Shown here one piece after another: positions 24,803 through 33,580 of a DNA stretch of 38,297 nt. How positions within the stretch are numbered: position 1 is the first letter of the stretch; each line of letters starts with the position of its first letter. The notes beneath the pieces were generated by a model. That model had not been told where the DNA came from and ran no database searches. It was given only the letters and a program-made list of their open reading frames with translations. The stretch comes from Caldisericota bacterium (GTDB taxonomy: Bacteria > Caldisericota > Caldisericia > Cryosericales > Cryosericaceae), in contig JAPLGK010000027.1 in NCBI GenBank assembly GCA_026390195.1, positions 1-38,297 on the forward strand, given 5' to 3'. The position numbers were made by a program, and so were the translations under genes.

Positions 24803-26464
24803 ATGGCGACAGAGATGATTCAGCTGCACATAGAGGAGACTGGCGGCAACGTCCTGTACCCGCGAGGGGTCCGTCTGGACTCGTTGGCAAAGGATTACGC
24901 AGCGTATCACACGTCACGCATCATGGCAGCCCGCGTCAACAACGACATCCGCGAGCTGTTCAAGACGCTCAACCACGATGCCACGATTCGTTTCATCGAC
25001 ATGACGATGGAAGACGGTGCACGCATCTACCAGCGTGGCCTCGTGTTCATCCTGTACGCTGCGGCGCGCGACCTTTTTCCCGACCAGAGGCTCCGGGTCC
25101 TTCATTCGCTGGGGCAGGGGCTGTTCTGCGACTTCCGGGAGACGCGCACGACCGATGACGAGGTCGTCCAGATCAAGCAACGCATGCACGAGCTCATCGA
25201 CCAGGACCTGGAGTACAAGAAGCAGGAGTTATACAAGTGGGACGCCCTGAAGCTGCTGGACGGCATGGGCATGCATGACAAGGCGGAGCTGCTGCGCTTC
25301 CGCAGCAAGTCCACGGTCAACATTTACTACCTGGGAAAACACCCCAACTACTTCTACGGCTTCATGCCGCACAGCACCGGCGATACGCCGCTCTTCGACC
25401 TTATCCCCTATCGCATCGGCATGGTGCTCGTCTTCCCCGGCATCACCAGCCCCAGCGCCCTGCCGAACTACGTGCCTCAGACCAAACTGGCCGACATCTT
25501 TGACGAGGCTGAGGAGTGGGGACGCATCATCGGCGTGGAAACGGCGGGAGACCTCAACGATGTCGTGGCCAGTGGCCGCACCCGCGAGCTCATCATGGTC
25601 AGCGAGATGTTGCACGAGAAGAAGATCGCGCAGCTGGCCGACCGCGTTACGGCCTCGGGAGCTCGCCTGGTCCTCATCGCGGGTCCATCCTCGTCTGGCA
25701 AGACTACGTTCAGCAAGCGGCTGGCCCTGCAGCTCAGGGTCAACGGCTTCGACCCTCACGCCATTTCGCTGGACGACTACTTCGTCGACCGCGACAAGAC
25801 ACCTCCGGGCGCGGAGGGCAAGCCCGACTTCGAGTGTCTGGAGTCGCTCAACACGGCGAGGTTCAACGAAGACCTCAACCGCATCCTGGCCGGGGAGACC
25901 GTTACACTGCCGAGGTACAGCTTCAAGATTGGGACCTCCTCCGAAACCGGCGATACCATCATTCCCAACGACCGCACCATCCTCGTCGTCGAGGGTATCC
26001 ACGGGCTCAACCCACAACTGACCGCGCAAGTACCGGATCCCCTCAAGTTCCGCATCTACGTCTCGGCCCTCACCTTCCTCAACCTGGACGCGGACAATCG
26101 GATCCCGACGACGGACGTGCGTATCCTGCGACGCATGGTGCGGGACCACAACTTCCGTGGGTACTCGGCCCTGCAGACCCTGCAGATCTGGCACTCGGTC
26201 CGCATGGGCGAGGAACGGCACATCTTCCCCTTCCAGGAGAACGCCGACGCCATGTTCAACTCTTCGCTCGTGTACGAGCTGGCCTTCCTCAAGAACTACG
26301 CCATGCAGCTGCTGCTGCAGATCGACAACACGGTTCCCGAATACTCCGAGGCACGCCGGCTGATCCGGTTCCTGGACTACTTCCTGCCGGTGATGGACAT
26401 CGACGTCATCCCCAGTACCTCCATCATCCGTGAGTTCATCGGCAGCAGCTTCTTTGCCTACTAG
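24803..26464 (+). CDS. TGS-domain uridine kinase-like protein
   Basis: The 553-residue protein joins an N-terminal TGS and threonyl-tRNA-synthetase-like additional region (~1-200) to a C-terminal uridine kinase/phosphoribulokinase-type P-loop domain. Walker A is G294PSSSGKT301. Further kinase motifs are ISLDDYFVDRDKTP, ILVVEGIHGLNP and RRMVRDHNFRGYSA. Proteins of this build occur in Thermotogota, Firmicutes and related bacteria and are annotated as nucleoside kinases. The true substrate is not clear, and the TGS part may be regulatory. AGGAGG lies upstream of the ATG. It appears intact and is followed by a decayed gene. Confidence 0.88.
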   Translation: MATEMIQLHIEETGGNVLYPRGVRLDSLAKDYAAYHTSRIMAARVNNDIRELFKTLNHDATIRFIDMTMEDGARIYQRGLVFILYAAARDLFPDQRLRVLHSLGQGLFCDFRETRTTDDEVVQIKQRMHELIDQDLEYKKQELYKWDALKLLDGMGMHDKAELLRFRSKSTVNIYYLGKHPNYFYGFMPHSTGDTPLFDLIPYRIGMVLVFPGITSPSALPNYVPQTKLADIFDEAEEWGRIIGVETAGDLNDVVASGRTRELIMVSEMLHEKKIAQLADRVTASGARLVLIAGPSSSGKTTFSKRLALQLRVNGFDPHAISLDDYFVDRDKTPPGAEGKPDFECLESLNTARFNEDLNRILAGETVTLPRYSFKIGTSSETGDTIIPNDRTILVVEGIHGLNPQLTAQVPDPLKFRIYVSALTFLNLDADNRIPTTDVRILRRMVRDHNFRGYSALQTLQIWHSVRMGEERHIFPFQENADAMFNSSLVYELAFLKNYAMQLLLQIDNTVPEYSEARRLIRFLDYFLPVMDIDVIPSTSIIREFIGSSFFAY

Positions 26465-26494
26465 GCAGAGGGACCTACGTATGGGGACCGAATC

Positions 26495-26670
26495 ATGCAG
26501 CTGGCACTGGGCATGGAGGGGCTCACGGAGGTCCCGGAGGACACACAGGTGTATGTGCCCGGCAAGATCACGAGGGCACTGGTGTGCGCCGACGCCGGTC
26601 TGCTGAGCATCGCCCGCGACCCAGGGTAAGACGGCGTCATGGTGCACCACCCGCAGGGAGACGACTCCCT
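26495..26670 (+). pseudogene. Decayed fragment resembling a Nif3-like (DUF34) protein N-terminus
   Basis: An open stretch from the ATG at 26495 reads MQLALGMEGLTEVPEDTQVYVPG and then KITRALVCADAGLLSIARDPG, followed by TAA (26627) and, in the same frame, DGVMVHHPQGDD. Nif3-like dinuclear-metal proteins often show this order near the N-terminus: a helix, a strand with Asp, then HHP. The stop falls where a Tyr codon would fit (TAC/TAT to TAA). Nothing remains beyond about 26670, where the converging M23 gene ends. I infer a truncated, inactivated gene. The family match is by eye only. Confidence 0.4.
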
Positions 26671-26676
26671 GCTCGG

Positions 26677-27471
26677 TCACTGGGTGATAGCCTCCTGTTC
26701 AGTTGTCTCGATGGGAGGCAGCCACTCCAGCGGATTGGTCGGTTCGCCATCCTGCCGCACTTCGAAGTGCAGGTGAGGTCCGGTGCTGAAGCCCGTGTTG
26801 CCCACATATCCGAGGAGCTGTCCCTTCTGGACGCGTTCGCAGGGCTGGACCGCAAACTTCCACAGGTGGCCGTAGACGGTGGCAATTCCTCCTCCATGCA
26901 GTACGACGACCACGTTGCCATACGCAGTCTTGCTGCCGATGTGCAGGACGATTCCATCAGCAGGAGCAAGGATGGGTGAGCCGTACTCAGCGCGCAGGTC
27001 GACACCCCGGTGGAACGCCTCTTCACCGATGATGGGATGCATTCGCTCGCCATAGGGCGACGTGACCTTCATGGGTCCCGTCAGGGGCCACATCAACTCC
27101 TCTATGGGTTGGAGCTGGACAGCAACCGATGGGTCGCATCCCGCAATGACCGACCGGATGAGCTGGTCCTCACGGTCACCTTGACGTATCATGGCTTCGT
27201 GGTTTCCGGCCTCGACTGCAGCCACGTCTGCCGCCTCCTCAGCCTCGGCGATCTGCAGGATGCGCCGCTGCTGCTCGAGCTCGGCGTTCCATGCCACGTC
27301 GACGCCTTCCCAGAGTATCAGCTGACGAGCCTTCCAGACCTCTGCCGACTGCACGTAAGCGACTGCATGACCCTGGTCGGCACGGCTACGGCTGAATCCG
27401 ACCGAAACGACGACTGCCGCTGAAACTGCTATCACCAGCAGGATCCATCCCGCTGCCTTGCGCATGTTCAC
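26677..27471 (-). CDS. Membrane-anchored M23 family metallopeptidase
   Basis: The protein of about 264 residues has one N-terminal membrane helix (GWILLVIAVSAAVVVSVGF) and a coiled-coil of about 60 residues. The C-terminal M23 endopeptidase domain carries the zinc ligands in HRGVDLR and HLHFE. M23 enzymes cut peptidoglycan cross-bridges or serve in division and envelope remodelling. I place the start at GTG 27471 (GGAGG 8 nt upstream); the ATG at 27465 is an alternative, and the track GTG at 27486 would lie on the ribosome-binding site. Its promoter is just upstream, and it appears monocistronic. The end abuts the decayed Nif3-like fragment. Confidence 0.88.
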   Translation of the reverse strand: MNMRKAAGWILLVIAVSAAVVVSVGFSRSRADQGHAVAYVQSAEVWKARQLILWEGVDVAWNAELEQQRRILQIAEAEEAADVAAVEAGNHEAMIRQGDREDQLIRSVIAGCDPSVAVQLQPIEELMWPLTGPMKVTSPYGERMHPIIGEEAFHRGVDLRAEYGSPILAPADGIVLHIGSKTAYGNVVVVLHGGGIATVYGHLWKFAVQPCERVQKGQLLGYVGNTGFSTGPHLHFEVRQDGEPTNPLEWLPPIETTEQEAITQ

Positions 27472-27520
27472 TCTCGGGACCTCCACGGTCGCGGCACAGA
27501 CTCATCCAGCTTACCTTTCT

Positions 27521-27548
27521 AGTATATGGCGCTCGCCGGCCTGAACAA
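27521..27548 (-). promoter_or_regulatory. Promoter of the M23 peptidase gene
   Basis: On the minus strand TTGTTC and TATACT are separated by 16 bp. The predicted leader is about 43 nt and contains the GGAGG site. Confidence 0.55.
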
Positions 27549-27565
27549 CGACAACAAGGTCAAGG

Positions 27566-27629
27566 ATGGATTCCCGCATACGCGGGGAAGCACCCCTCGC
27601 CTTGGACAAAAGGGCTCGGGGGAATGACA
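27566..27629. repeat. Structured repeat copy R4 (complete two-hairpin form)
   Basis: Hairpin A is TTCCCGC-ATAC-GCGGGGAA. Then come GCACCCCTCG, hairpin B (GCCTT...AAGGGC), CTCGGGGG and AATGACA. It lies just past the DUF2325 gene stop and might also end that transcript. It is the best-preserved copy of the family also seen at 10.7-10.9 kb. Confidence 0.7.
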
Positions 27630-27637
27630 ACGTGGTC

Positions 27638-29053
27638 CTACTGCTGTACTGGAAGGTCCCGCTGCGCCGCCAGGGCGCGGTCGATCTCCTGCAGGATGTG
27701 CTTGGCGCTGCGCCAATCCAGCATCAGGACAGGCAGGTCCCTCTTGTGTGCCTCATTGATCACCTTGCCCGAGAAGGAATGGCTAATGTACGACGTCAGG
27801 ACGACCACGAGGCGGGTCGTGGCAAGAACTGCGAGGTCGAGGTCTTCCTTGCCGTTTGTGGCGATACAGACGCTGTTGGGAAGCCATGTCTGCAGGTTTC
27901 GGGACAGTGTCTCATGTCCACCGGCAACCAGGATCCGCTCGGTGATGGAGCGCACGGTGTACTGCACTTCGGACTCAGGCTCGTCGCGCGCCGAGAGAAT
28001 GCCCAGCAGCCGCGAGATCTCGGCTTCGCGCGCACTCAGCCGGTCGCGTGCCCGGTCCAGCTCGCTGGTCAGGCGGTGCGCCTCGCGCAGTTGAACCACA
28101 AGGTCTGCGCGTGCCTTGCGCAGTTCCTCGCCGTCTGCTGGGGCGCCGACCGATGGGGCCGGCTCATAGGAAATCGGTGACTGTGTCAGCGACACTTGCC
28201 TCAGGGCAAAGAGTCCGGCAAGCATGCTGACGGTTGTCCCGTCGTCGAGTTTGGCATCGGCTCCGGCAAGCAGGAAGGCAGCCTGCCAGACGTCACCCGG
28301 TCCTGGAGATACGGCCTGGTCCACCTGTCCTACCTGCCTGAGAAGATCACGAGCAGCGCTCAGGCGTATCGTAAGGTCCGACTCTCCCCCGTCCTCACGG
28401 GTCACTCGCCACCACAGCTGGTCATACCTCAAAGCGGCATCATAGCGGGACCGGCTTGCCGGATCGATCTCCACCGCTGCCAGGGTCAGGCGGTGCAGCG
28501 CCTTGACGAGGGAATGATCCAGAGCCTCACGCAATGGGGTCTCCGCTATCGGGACACCGCAGACGCCGGCGTACCATGACAGCACCACCAGTTCCATATC
28601 GGGCTCCTGCTGCTGTTCCCTTGGATGCATCGCCCTGAACCGCTCTAGGCTGATGCTCTCTCCGACGCTAACCGTCTGCCACGCACGGCGCCAGCCATGT
28701 CGCATGATCTCACCCAGGCAGGCCCGCGCCCGCTGGTCGTGCTGTGCCGCCACCGATACTCCCACCAGCCTGCAGGCAAACGATGTATCTTCCATGGACA
28801 AGGTGACCAGCGCCGGGTGACGCATGAGCACGCTGCCCGCCGCCTGCGCATCCCACGTGGGGTCGGCCAGCCGAAGCGCGTCATCGATATGCCGATGCAG
28901 ATGCGCATTCGCTGCACACGCCGCAAGCGCAAACGGAGTGATATCGGGCTGGGTGGACGGACGTACTGATGGCATTAGGGAACCGGGGCGCTGTCCCCCA
29001 GCCAGTTGTTCTTTCAGTGACTGCGCCAGCCGTGCCTTCTCCTTCTCGTCCAT
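27638..29053 (-). CDS. Coiled-coil protein with C-terminal DUF2325 domain
   Basis: The 471-residue cytoplasmic protein has three parts. The first ~300 residues are helical and unrecognised, rich in Ala, Arg and Leu. A coiled coil (~310-360, RKARADLVVQLREAHRLTSELDRARDRLSAREAEI) follows. The C-terminal ~95 residues match DUF2325 (ILVAGGHETLSRNLQ, TTRLVVVLTSYISHSFSGKVINEAHKRDLPVLMLD). DUF2325 has a Rossmann-like look, and its function is not known. The start has AGGTGA close upstream. It is separated from the M23 gene by a repeat and a promoter, so the two are likely separate units. Confidence 0.8.
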   Translation of the reverse strand: MDEKEKARLAQSLKEQLAGGQRPGSLMPSVRPSTQPDITPFALAACAANAHLHRHIDDALRLADPTWDAQAAGSVLMRHPALVTLSMEDTSFACRLVGVSVAAQHDQRARACLGEIMRHGWRRAWQTVSVGESISLERFRAMHPREQQQEPDMELVVLSWYAGVCGVPIAETPLREALDHSLVKALHRLTLAAVEIDPASRSRYDAALRYDQLWWRVTREDGGESDLTIRLSAARDLLRQVGQVDQAVSPGPGDVWQAAFLLAGADAKLDDGTTVSMLAGLFALRQVSLTQSPISYEPAPSVGAPADGEELRKARADLVVQLREAHRLTSELDRARDRLSAREAEISRLLGILSARDEPESEVQYTVRSITERILVAGGHETLSRNLQTWLPNSVCIATNGKEDLDLAVLATTRLVVVLTSYISHSFSGKVINEAHKRDLPVLMLDWRSAKHILQEIDRALAAQRDLPVQQ

Positions 29054-29379
29054 CGCTCACCTCGCACAATGGACAGTATATTGCTGGTCACCGCACTTTC
29101 ACGGCGCAAGCGTCAACATTCTGAAAGGGTACAGGAGCTACACATGTTGGGCCACACCTCGCCGGACAGCCGCGTACGCAGGAATCCATCCCTGGACGAG
29201 TCTGTGGGGTGCCACGTCCCTGCCAACGAAGGGGATTGTGAAGGACGCCCATCGTGCGTCTAGCCTTGACCCCAGCAATCGTACAGTCGGTACGCGCGGC
29301 AGAAAGGAGGCATATTCCCATTAGACGGTTTGGCCGCAGCGTTCGAGCTGTATGGCACAGCAATAGCCAGCAATGGTGC
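29054..29379. other. Intergenic region between the DUF2325 and radical SAM genes
   Basis: These 326 bp contain a -10-like TATACT on the minus strand (29080-29075) for the DUF2325 gene, without a matching -35 box. There is also a small GACGC/GCGTC stem and an isolated AAAGGAGG on the plus strand with no ORF after it. I see no gene. Confidence 0.45.
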
Positions 29380-30657
29380 CTACAGGCGGATCTCTCCCGG
29401 CCAGGGATCGTGCAAACAGACGCCCCAGATGCGATCAACGGCCCGCAGGGCGACCTCATTCTGCAGCAGGTGGATCCAGAACGCGCCGCGTTCCGTGAGC
29501 CACAGCCGGCCGGCCTCTTCGCGGACCATGCCGAGCACTCGTGCCTTGGCCAGCAGCAGCCACAGTTTGCCTGCGTCAGCGCGAAAGTGATCCCGCAGCT
29601 CCCCAATGTCCAGGCTCGAGTCGTACAGACGCCAGTAGAGCCAGAACGACCGTTCCATGGCCGGCGTAAACGCCATGGACAGCGCCACCGGAGAACGGCC
29701 TGCAGCGCACGCCGCCATGTACTCCGGCACACAGAAGGTGTTGAACCAGGATAACCCCTGGATGTGCGACCCGGCGCCCGCTCCCAAGCCGACGTACTCG
29801 TCCCGTGTGACCGAGGAATACCGCGGACCCTGACCCTTCTTGAACCCCCAGACCGACACGCGCCGATAGCCATGGCCCTCGAGGAAGGCATGCATGGCGT
29901 GATACATGACGCGCCGCCCACGAGGGGGCGGCATGCGCAGCTCGGGCAGGCCCTGCGAGCGCCCCGCCGTCGAATAGGGGAACGAGAACAACGGGCAGCA
30001 GGTCACCTGGTCCACCCCCAGCTGTGCCACGAGTTCCAGGTCGCGCAGGAAATCCGGAACTGTCTGCCCGGGGAGGCAGAACATCAGATCGACGTTCAGC
30101 GACTGGAATCCTGCAGCCTGCGCCACGCTCACCGCCTCGCGCGCCGCTTCGCCACTATATATTCGGCCGATAGCTCGCAGGAGACGGTCGTCAAAGCTCT
30201 GCACGCCGAGGCTGAGGACGTCGACGTCAAGGGCGCGCAGACGCGTTACGACGGCTGGCGTGATGTCGCCGACGGTCGTCTCCAGGGCAACCTCGCCCGC
30301 GATGTCGAAAAGCTCGTGGAAGCCCTTCAGCATTGGCCCAAGCTGGTTCAGCATGGTCGTGGGCGTACCGCCGCCAATGTAGAGCGACGATGCCTGGATC
30401 TTGTGTTCACCGCCCGCGTACCTGGCCAGTTCCGCAAGGACCGCCTGCGCATACGGTTCCGCCAGATCCGCGTCATACGCGATACGGTCGTACGGACAGT
30501 AGGGGCACAGGCTCCGGCAGAAGGGTATGTGCAGGTACAGCCCCGCCCGCGTGACGGCAGGCGGCGTGAACCCGGTGGCTGGGCGCAGGACAAAGTCCTG
30601 GTCGGGCCCTGCGAGATACCTCCGGCCTGTCCGTGCCAAGACCCTAGTCAAGTTCAT
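29380..30657 (-). CDS. HemW-like radical SAM protein (coproporphyrinogen III oxidase family)
   Basis: The 425-residue protein has the CxxxCxxC cluster motif (C47RSLC51PYC54) after LYLHIPF, then GGGTPTTM, LSLGVQSFDDRLL, NVDLMFCLPGQT and GLGAGAGSHIQG. These follow the HemW/HemN-like order, including a C-terminal winged-helix-like region. HemW relatives are mostly heme chaperones or radical SAM methyltransferase-like proteins; true HemN activity is not implied. The track ORF starts 69 residues too early in non-family sequence. The ATG at 30657 (MNLTRVL) has GGGAG 10 nt upstream, and ATG 30684 is the alternative. It is transcribed divergently from the ECF S-component gene. Confidence 0.82.
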   Translation of the reverse strand: MNLTRVLARTGRRYLAGPDQDFVLRPATGFTPPAVTRAGLYLHIPFCRSLCPYCPYDRIAYDADLAEPYAQAVLAELARYAGGEHKIQASSLYIGGGTPTTMLNQLGPMLKGFHELFDIAGEVALETTVGDITPAVVTRLRALDVDVLSLGVQSFDDRLLRAIGRIYSGEAAREAVSVAQAAGFQSLNVDLMFCLPGQTVPDFLRDLELVAQLGVDQVTCCPLFSFPYSTAGRSQGLPELRMPPPRGRRVMYHAMHAFLEGHGYRRVSVWGFKKGQGPRYSSVTRDEYVGLGAGAGSHIQGLSWFNTFCVPEYMAACAAGRSPVALSMAFTPAMERSFWLYWRLYDSSLDIGELRDHFRADAGKLWLLLAKARVLGMVREEAGRLWLTERGAFWIHLLQNEVALRAVDRIWGVCLHDPWPGEIRL

Positions 30658-30725
30658 GCCGTTCCAGCTCCCTGTCCCTGTCATATAGATCTCATATCTA
30701 GTATACCCCGCCATGAGCCAAACCG

Positions 30726-30734
30726 TGCTATAGT
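30726..30734 (+). promoter_or_regulatory. Extended -10 promoter candidate for the ECF S component
   Basis: TGC-TATAGT is an extended -10 element without a good -35 box. It predicts a leader of about 114 nt. Within it, CCATGTTTGTGG (near 30750) could pair imperfectly with CCCACATGG at the ribosome-binding site, which suggests translational control. No known riboswitch class was recognised. Confidence 0.35.
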
Positions 30735-30854
30735 ACTTGTCGGACCACCCATGTTTGTGGTTTCGCAAGGGGACATCGCCGCCTTCTCCGTGCCGGGAAG
30801 CGGCCGCGACTGTTGCGCTAGGGATGCCGCTGATAACCCACATGGAGGCTTGGC

Positions 30855-31496
30855 ATGAAGACACCGCTCAAGACAAGAACCCTCACTCTGACTCAATTCG
30901 CTATGCTTCTCGCTATTGAGGCTGTGGTCTGCTTCACGCCGCTCGGTTCCCTTCCGGCGGTGGGACCGATCGTCGCGACCCTCGCCATGGTCCCGGTCAT
31001 CATCACCGCGATCCTTCTCGGCACCGGCGCTGGCGCGGCCATGGGGGCATTCGCCGGGCTGTTCAGCTTCCTGGTCTGGACGTTCACGCCGCCGAACCCT
31101 CTTTTCGCGTTTGTTTTTACTCCCTTCTATGCGCTCGGGACCACGCACGGAAATGTGTGGAGCCTCGTCATCTGCTTCGTGCCGAGGATCCTCGTCGGCG
31201 TGGTAGCAGGCGCCTGCTTCAAGCTGTTCACCCGCCTGAACTGGAAGAGTGGCATCGTCTACGGCCTCAGCGGGGCGCTAGGCAGCCTGGCAAACACCTT
31301 TGGAGTCCTTGGGGGCATCTACGTGTTCTTTGGCCACAGCTACGCAACCGTACTGGGAAAGGGCTTCGATGTGCTTCTCGGATTGCTCGGCCTGATCATC
31401 CTGACGAGTGGTATCCCCGAGGCAGTAATCGGGGGAGTGGCCGCGTACGCTGTCTGCCGGCCCATACAGAAACACATGAAGCATGATTCTGACTGA
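30855..31496 (+). CDS. ECF transporter S component
   Basis: The 213-residue protein has six predicted helices and the look of energy-coupling-factor S components. It starts with TQFAMLLAIEAVVCFTPLGSLP, followed by a helix pair with small residues (LLGTGAGAAMGAFAGLFSFL) and a GLSGALGSLANTFGVLGGIY segment. S components bind a vitamin or metal and share the EcfA/A'/T module, which is absent here and must be encoded elsewhere. The N-terminus resembles pantothenate-type S proteins, but the substrate is uncertain. GGAGG lies 6 nt before the ATG. A perfect terminator follows, so it is a single-gene unit. Confidence 0.85.
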   Translation: MKTPLKTRTLTLTQFAMLLAIEAVVCFTPLGSLPAVGPIVATLAMVPVIITAILLGTGAGAAMGAFAGLFSFLVWTFTPPNPLFAFVFTPFYALGTTHGNVWSLVICFVPRILVGVVAGACFKLFTRLNWKSGIVYGLSGALGSLANTFGVLGGIYVFFGHSYATVLGKGFDVLLGLLGLIILTSGIPEAVIGGVAAYAVCRPIQKHMKHDSD

Positions 31497-31508
31497 GTCT
31501 TGCCGTTC

Positions 31509-31540
31509 GGCGCCTTCGCCTTCATCCGAGTGCTGACAGG
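31509..31540 (+). pseudogene. Short remnant matching the end of the OPT-like fragment
   Basis: GGCGCCTTCGCCTTCATCCGAGTGCTGACAGG is nearly identical in its last 24 bases to 33719-33741, the C-terminal codons of the OPT-like remnant. In frame it reads FGAFAFIRVL against GGIIAFIRC. It looks like a second scrap of the same or a related gene, or one arm of a duplication. Confidence 0.45.
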
Positions 31541-31572
31541 AATGGCGTAGCGGGCGAGGCTCAAGAGATCGA

Positions 31573-31608
31573 GAGCCCGTGGGCATATGCCCACGGGCTC
31601 TTCTGTTT
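31573..31608 (+). terminator. Rho-independent terminator of the ECF S-component gene
   Basis: GAGCCCGTGGGC-ATAT-GCCCACGGGCTC is a perfect 12-bp stem with a 4-nt loop, followed by TTCTGTTT. It is about 75 nt past the gene's stop. Confidence 0.9.
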
Positions 31609-31679
31609 GATACGAACGGTTCTGCGAAAAGTGTAGACCTCACCCCGGTTACCCGTCCGGAATCAGCGGGCAGGAGATT

Positions 31680-33437
31680 CTAGCTCATTGGGTACTTTAT
31701 CGTTACTGTTTGGGTATTGGACTCCCACAGGACATCGCACCCAAGATTCTCAGCGACAAATCTCAGTGGTATCATCGTCCTCGAATTGATGATCTCGGGA
31801 ACGACCTTCGGGTCATCCTTGTCTATGTGAATATCCTTGCCATTCACCTTGGCGGTTGAGCTTCCTATCCACAACTGCATGGTGGTACTGCCCAGCGCAA
31901 GGGTCACCTTCTTCGCAGTCCCATCCCATGCAATCGTGCCTCCCAGCGACTCGATAATTGCTCTGATTGGGACAAGCGTTCTGTTGTTCTTGATGATGGG
32001 CTTGGTACCTTGCTCGTCGATCGCCTTCTCAGTTCCATTCACGTTCATTTTCGGATTGTTGATCTGAAGTGTGACAATCGTCTGCGAACCACCACAGATT
32101 GTGGCGGAAAGGAGTTTCGGAATGGAATCCTCTGAACTTGACTTGGCCGCACCCACAGATACGCTTGCGCTCTTGATGCCTGCAGTACTTGCCGTCAGTT
32201 TTGCTATCGCTGCGTGCAGGTTGGCGCTGAAGAGGTACTTGCTGCTGCCAGGAATACCGCCCGATGAGTCTGTCTTGATGACCAGGAAGTCGTAGTTCTG
32301 CTGATCGAACGATGCGAACGACTCCGTAACTCCGACAGCGACGAATCCGGAATCGGCCGCTTGTGTCACCGCATTCGCATAATCACTGTTGTCTCCCCTG
32401 AATGTCTCTGCCCACTGTACGGCTCCACCCGCATTCAGCTTCGCCAGGAACACATCATCGTTCTTCGCATCGAATCCCAATGTCAAGCCAGCAAGCACGA
32501 ACCCGCTGTCGCTGGCCTTTGTCATGCCATACCACTCTTCATTGTAGCCGGTGCCATAGGTATTCGACCACACAACTCCACCCGAAGAGTTAATTTTCAT
32601 GACATAGCAGTCGTCGTTTCCTGCACCAAGTGAAGCAGTGTATCCTGCAACAACACTGTCAGTACCACTTGCGCTCGCAATCGAGGTAGCTACATCCTCG
32701 GAGGCTCCGCCGAACGTCCTTGCCCAGCCCAGGCTGCCGCTCGAATTCAGTTTGCAGACAAGTATGTCGTCGTCTCCCGCACCACGGATGGCAGTGGAGC
32801 AGGCGACCACAATCCCATTGTCACCTGACTCACATGCCAGTACCTGCTTCTCTGTATCGACGTCACCGAGCGTGGTTGCCCACTTGACGCCACCGCTGGC
32901 GTCGATTTTCAGGATAAGCCCTTGACCTTGGCCTTCCGAAAAGGAAGTCGTGTTGCCAGCAATGATGAACCCACCGTCGGACGTCTGGACGATCTGGGTG
33001 GGCCAATCCTTTCCGTCGCCACCATACGTCTTCTGAACCAGGATGTTCCCTTTTGCATCAAGCTTGAGGAAGAGCACATCCTCAGAAGTGGAGGTGGCCG
33101 CGATGGCAATTTCTCCCGACTTGGTCTCCACAGCAGACGTACTATTGTAGTCAGCAACGTCCGTGAACGTCTTCGTCCATAGAATGCTTCCCCCGGAATT
33201 CAACTTGACAACCAGAAGGGCGTTATCCTCACCAAATGAAGCCGTTGTACCAGTCACCAAGATGCCTGCGTCGGCCGTTTGCAGAACAGAAAATGCCTCG
33301 TCACCACTCGCCCCTCCGAAGATTTTCGCCCACGAAGGCGAAGCGGCAAGCACAGTGTCCGTGTTGTGTACGATGCTGGGCAGGCAGAACACGGCCAGCA
33401 CAATCAGAACAACGGCAACTGACAGAAGTTTCCTCAT
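31680..33437 (-). CDS. Secreted repeat protein with C-terminal stalk domain
   Basis: The 585-residue exported protein has a signal peptide (MRKLLSVAVVLIVLAVFCLPSIV). Seven or so repeats of about 55 residues follow, of the form W-x-TYGG...D...T-DGGFI-AG-T-S-G...D..V-K-N-SG, probably a beta-propeller. The last ~125 residues are a copper-amine-oxidase-N/stalk domain (RTLVPIRAIIESLGG, SRTMIPLRFVAENLG) closely like that of the NHL protein at 4.4 kb. I use the ATG at 33437 (AGGAG 8 nt upstream) rather than the track start. The gene is visibly lower in G+C than its neighbours and lies between two OPT-like scraps, suggesting insertion or transfer. Confidence 0.85.
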   Translation of the reverse strand: MRKLLSVAVVLIVLAVFCLPSIVHNTDTVLAASPSWAKIFGGASGDEAFSVLQTADAGILVTGTTASFGEDNALLVVKLNSGGSILWTKTFTDVADYNSTSAVETKSGEIAIAATSTSEDVLFLKLDAKGNILVQKTYGGDGKDWPTQIVQTSDGGFIIAGNTTSFSEGQGQGLILKIDASGGVKWATTLGDVDTEKQVLACESGDNGIVVACSTAIRGAGDDDILVCKLNSSGSLGWARTFGGASEDVATSIASASGTDSVVAGYTASLGAGNDDCYVMKINSSGGVVWSNTYGTGYNEEWYGMTKASDSGFVLAGLTLGFDAKNDDVFLAKLNAGGAVQWAETFRGDNSDYANAVTQAADSGFVAVGVTESFASFDQQNYDFLVIKTDSSGGIPGSSKYLFSANLHAAIAKLTASTAGIKSASVSVGAAKSSSEDSIPKLLSATICGGSQTIVTLQINNPKMNVNGTEKAIDEQGTKPIIKNNRTLVPIRAIIESLGGTIAWDGTAKKVTLALGSTTMQLWIGSSTAKVNGKDIHIDKDDPKVVPEIINSRTMIPLRFVAENLGCDVLWESNTQTVTIKYPMS

Positions 33438-33488
33438 ACGGTACACTCCTCTCATTGATTCCACCGGATTCCCACAGACATCACAGAA

Positions 33489-33580
33489 CTGAATGCCTCA
33501 GGTCGCTCACTGTGTTGCCATAGATATAGCATCGCCGATGCCTATTGCAAGCATGGCTTGACACGATCGCGTAACCCGCT
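33489..33580. repeat. 92-bp repeat, copy 1
   Basis: It aligns to 34848-34939 without gaps at 70 of 92 bases by my hand count. Two small stems are kept: CGAT-GCCT-ATTG and CAAG-CATGG-CTTG. It also contains the minus-strand promoter of the stalk-domain gene. Confidence 0.75.
33523..33550 (-). promoter_or_regulatory. Promoter of the stalk-domain gene, inside repeat copy 1
   Basis: On the minus strand TTGCAA and TATATC are separated by 16 bp, with TGC directly before the -10 (extended -10). The predicted leader is about 80 nt. In copy 2 the -10 position reads TGTACG and is not promoter-like. Confidence 0.5.

Noticed and set aside
33489-33580. The 92-bp repeat as a protein-coding remnant
   Set aside because: Differences between copies are spread evenly over the three codon positions, and copy 2 has an in-frame stop, so coding constraint is unlikely.
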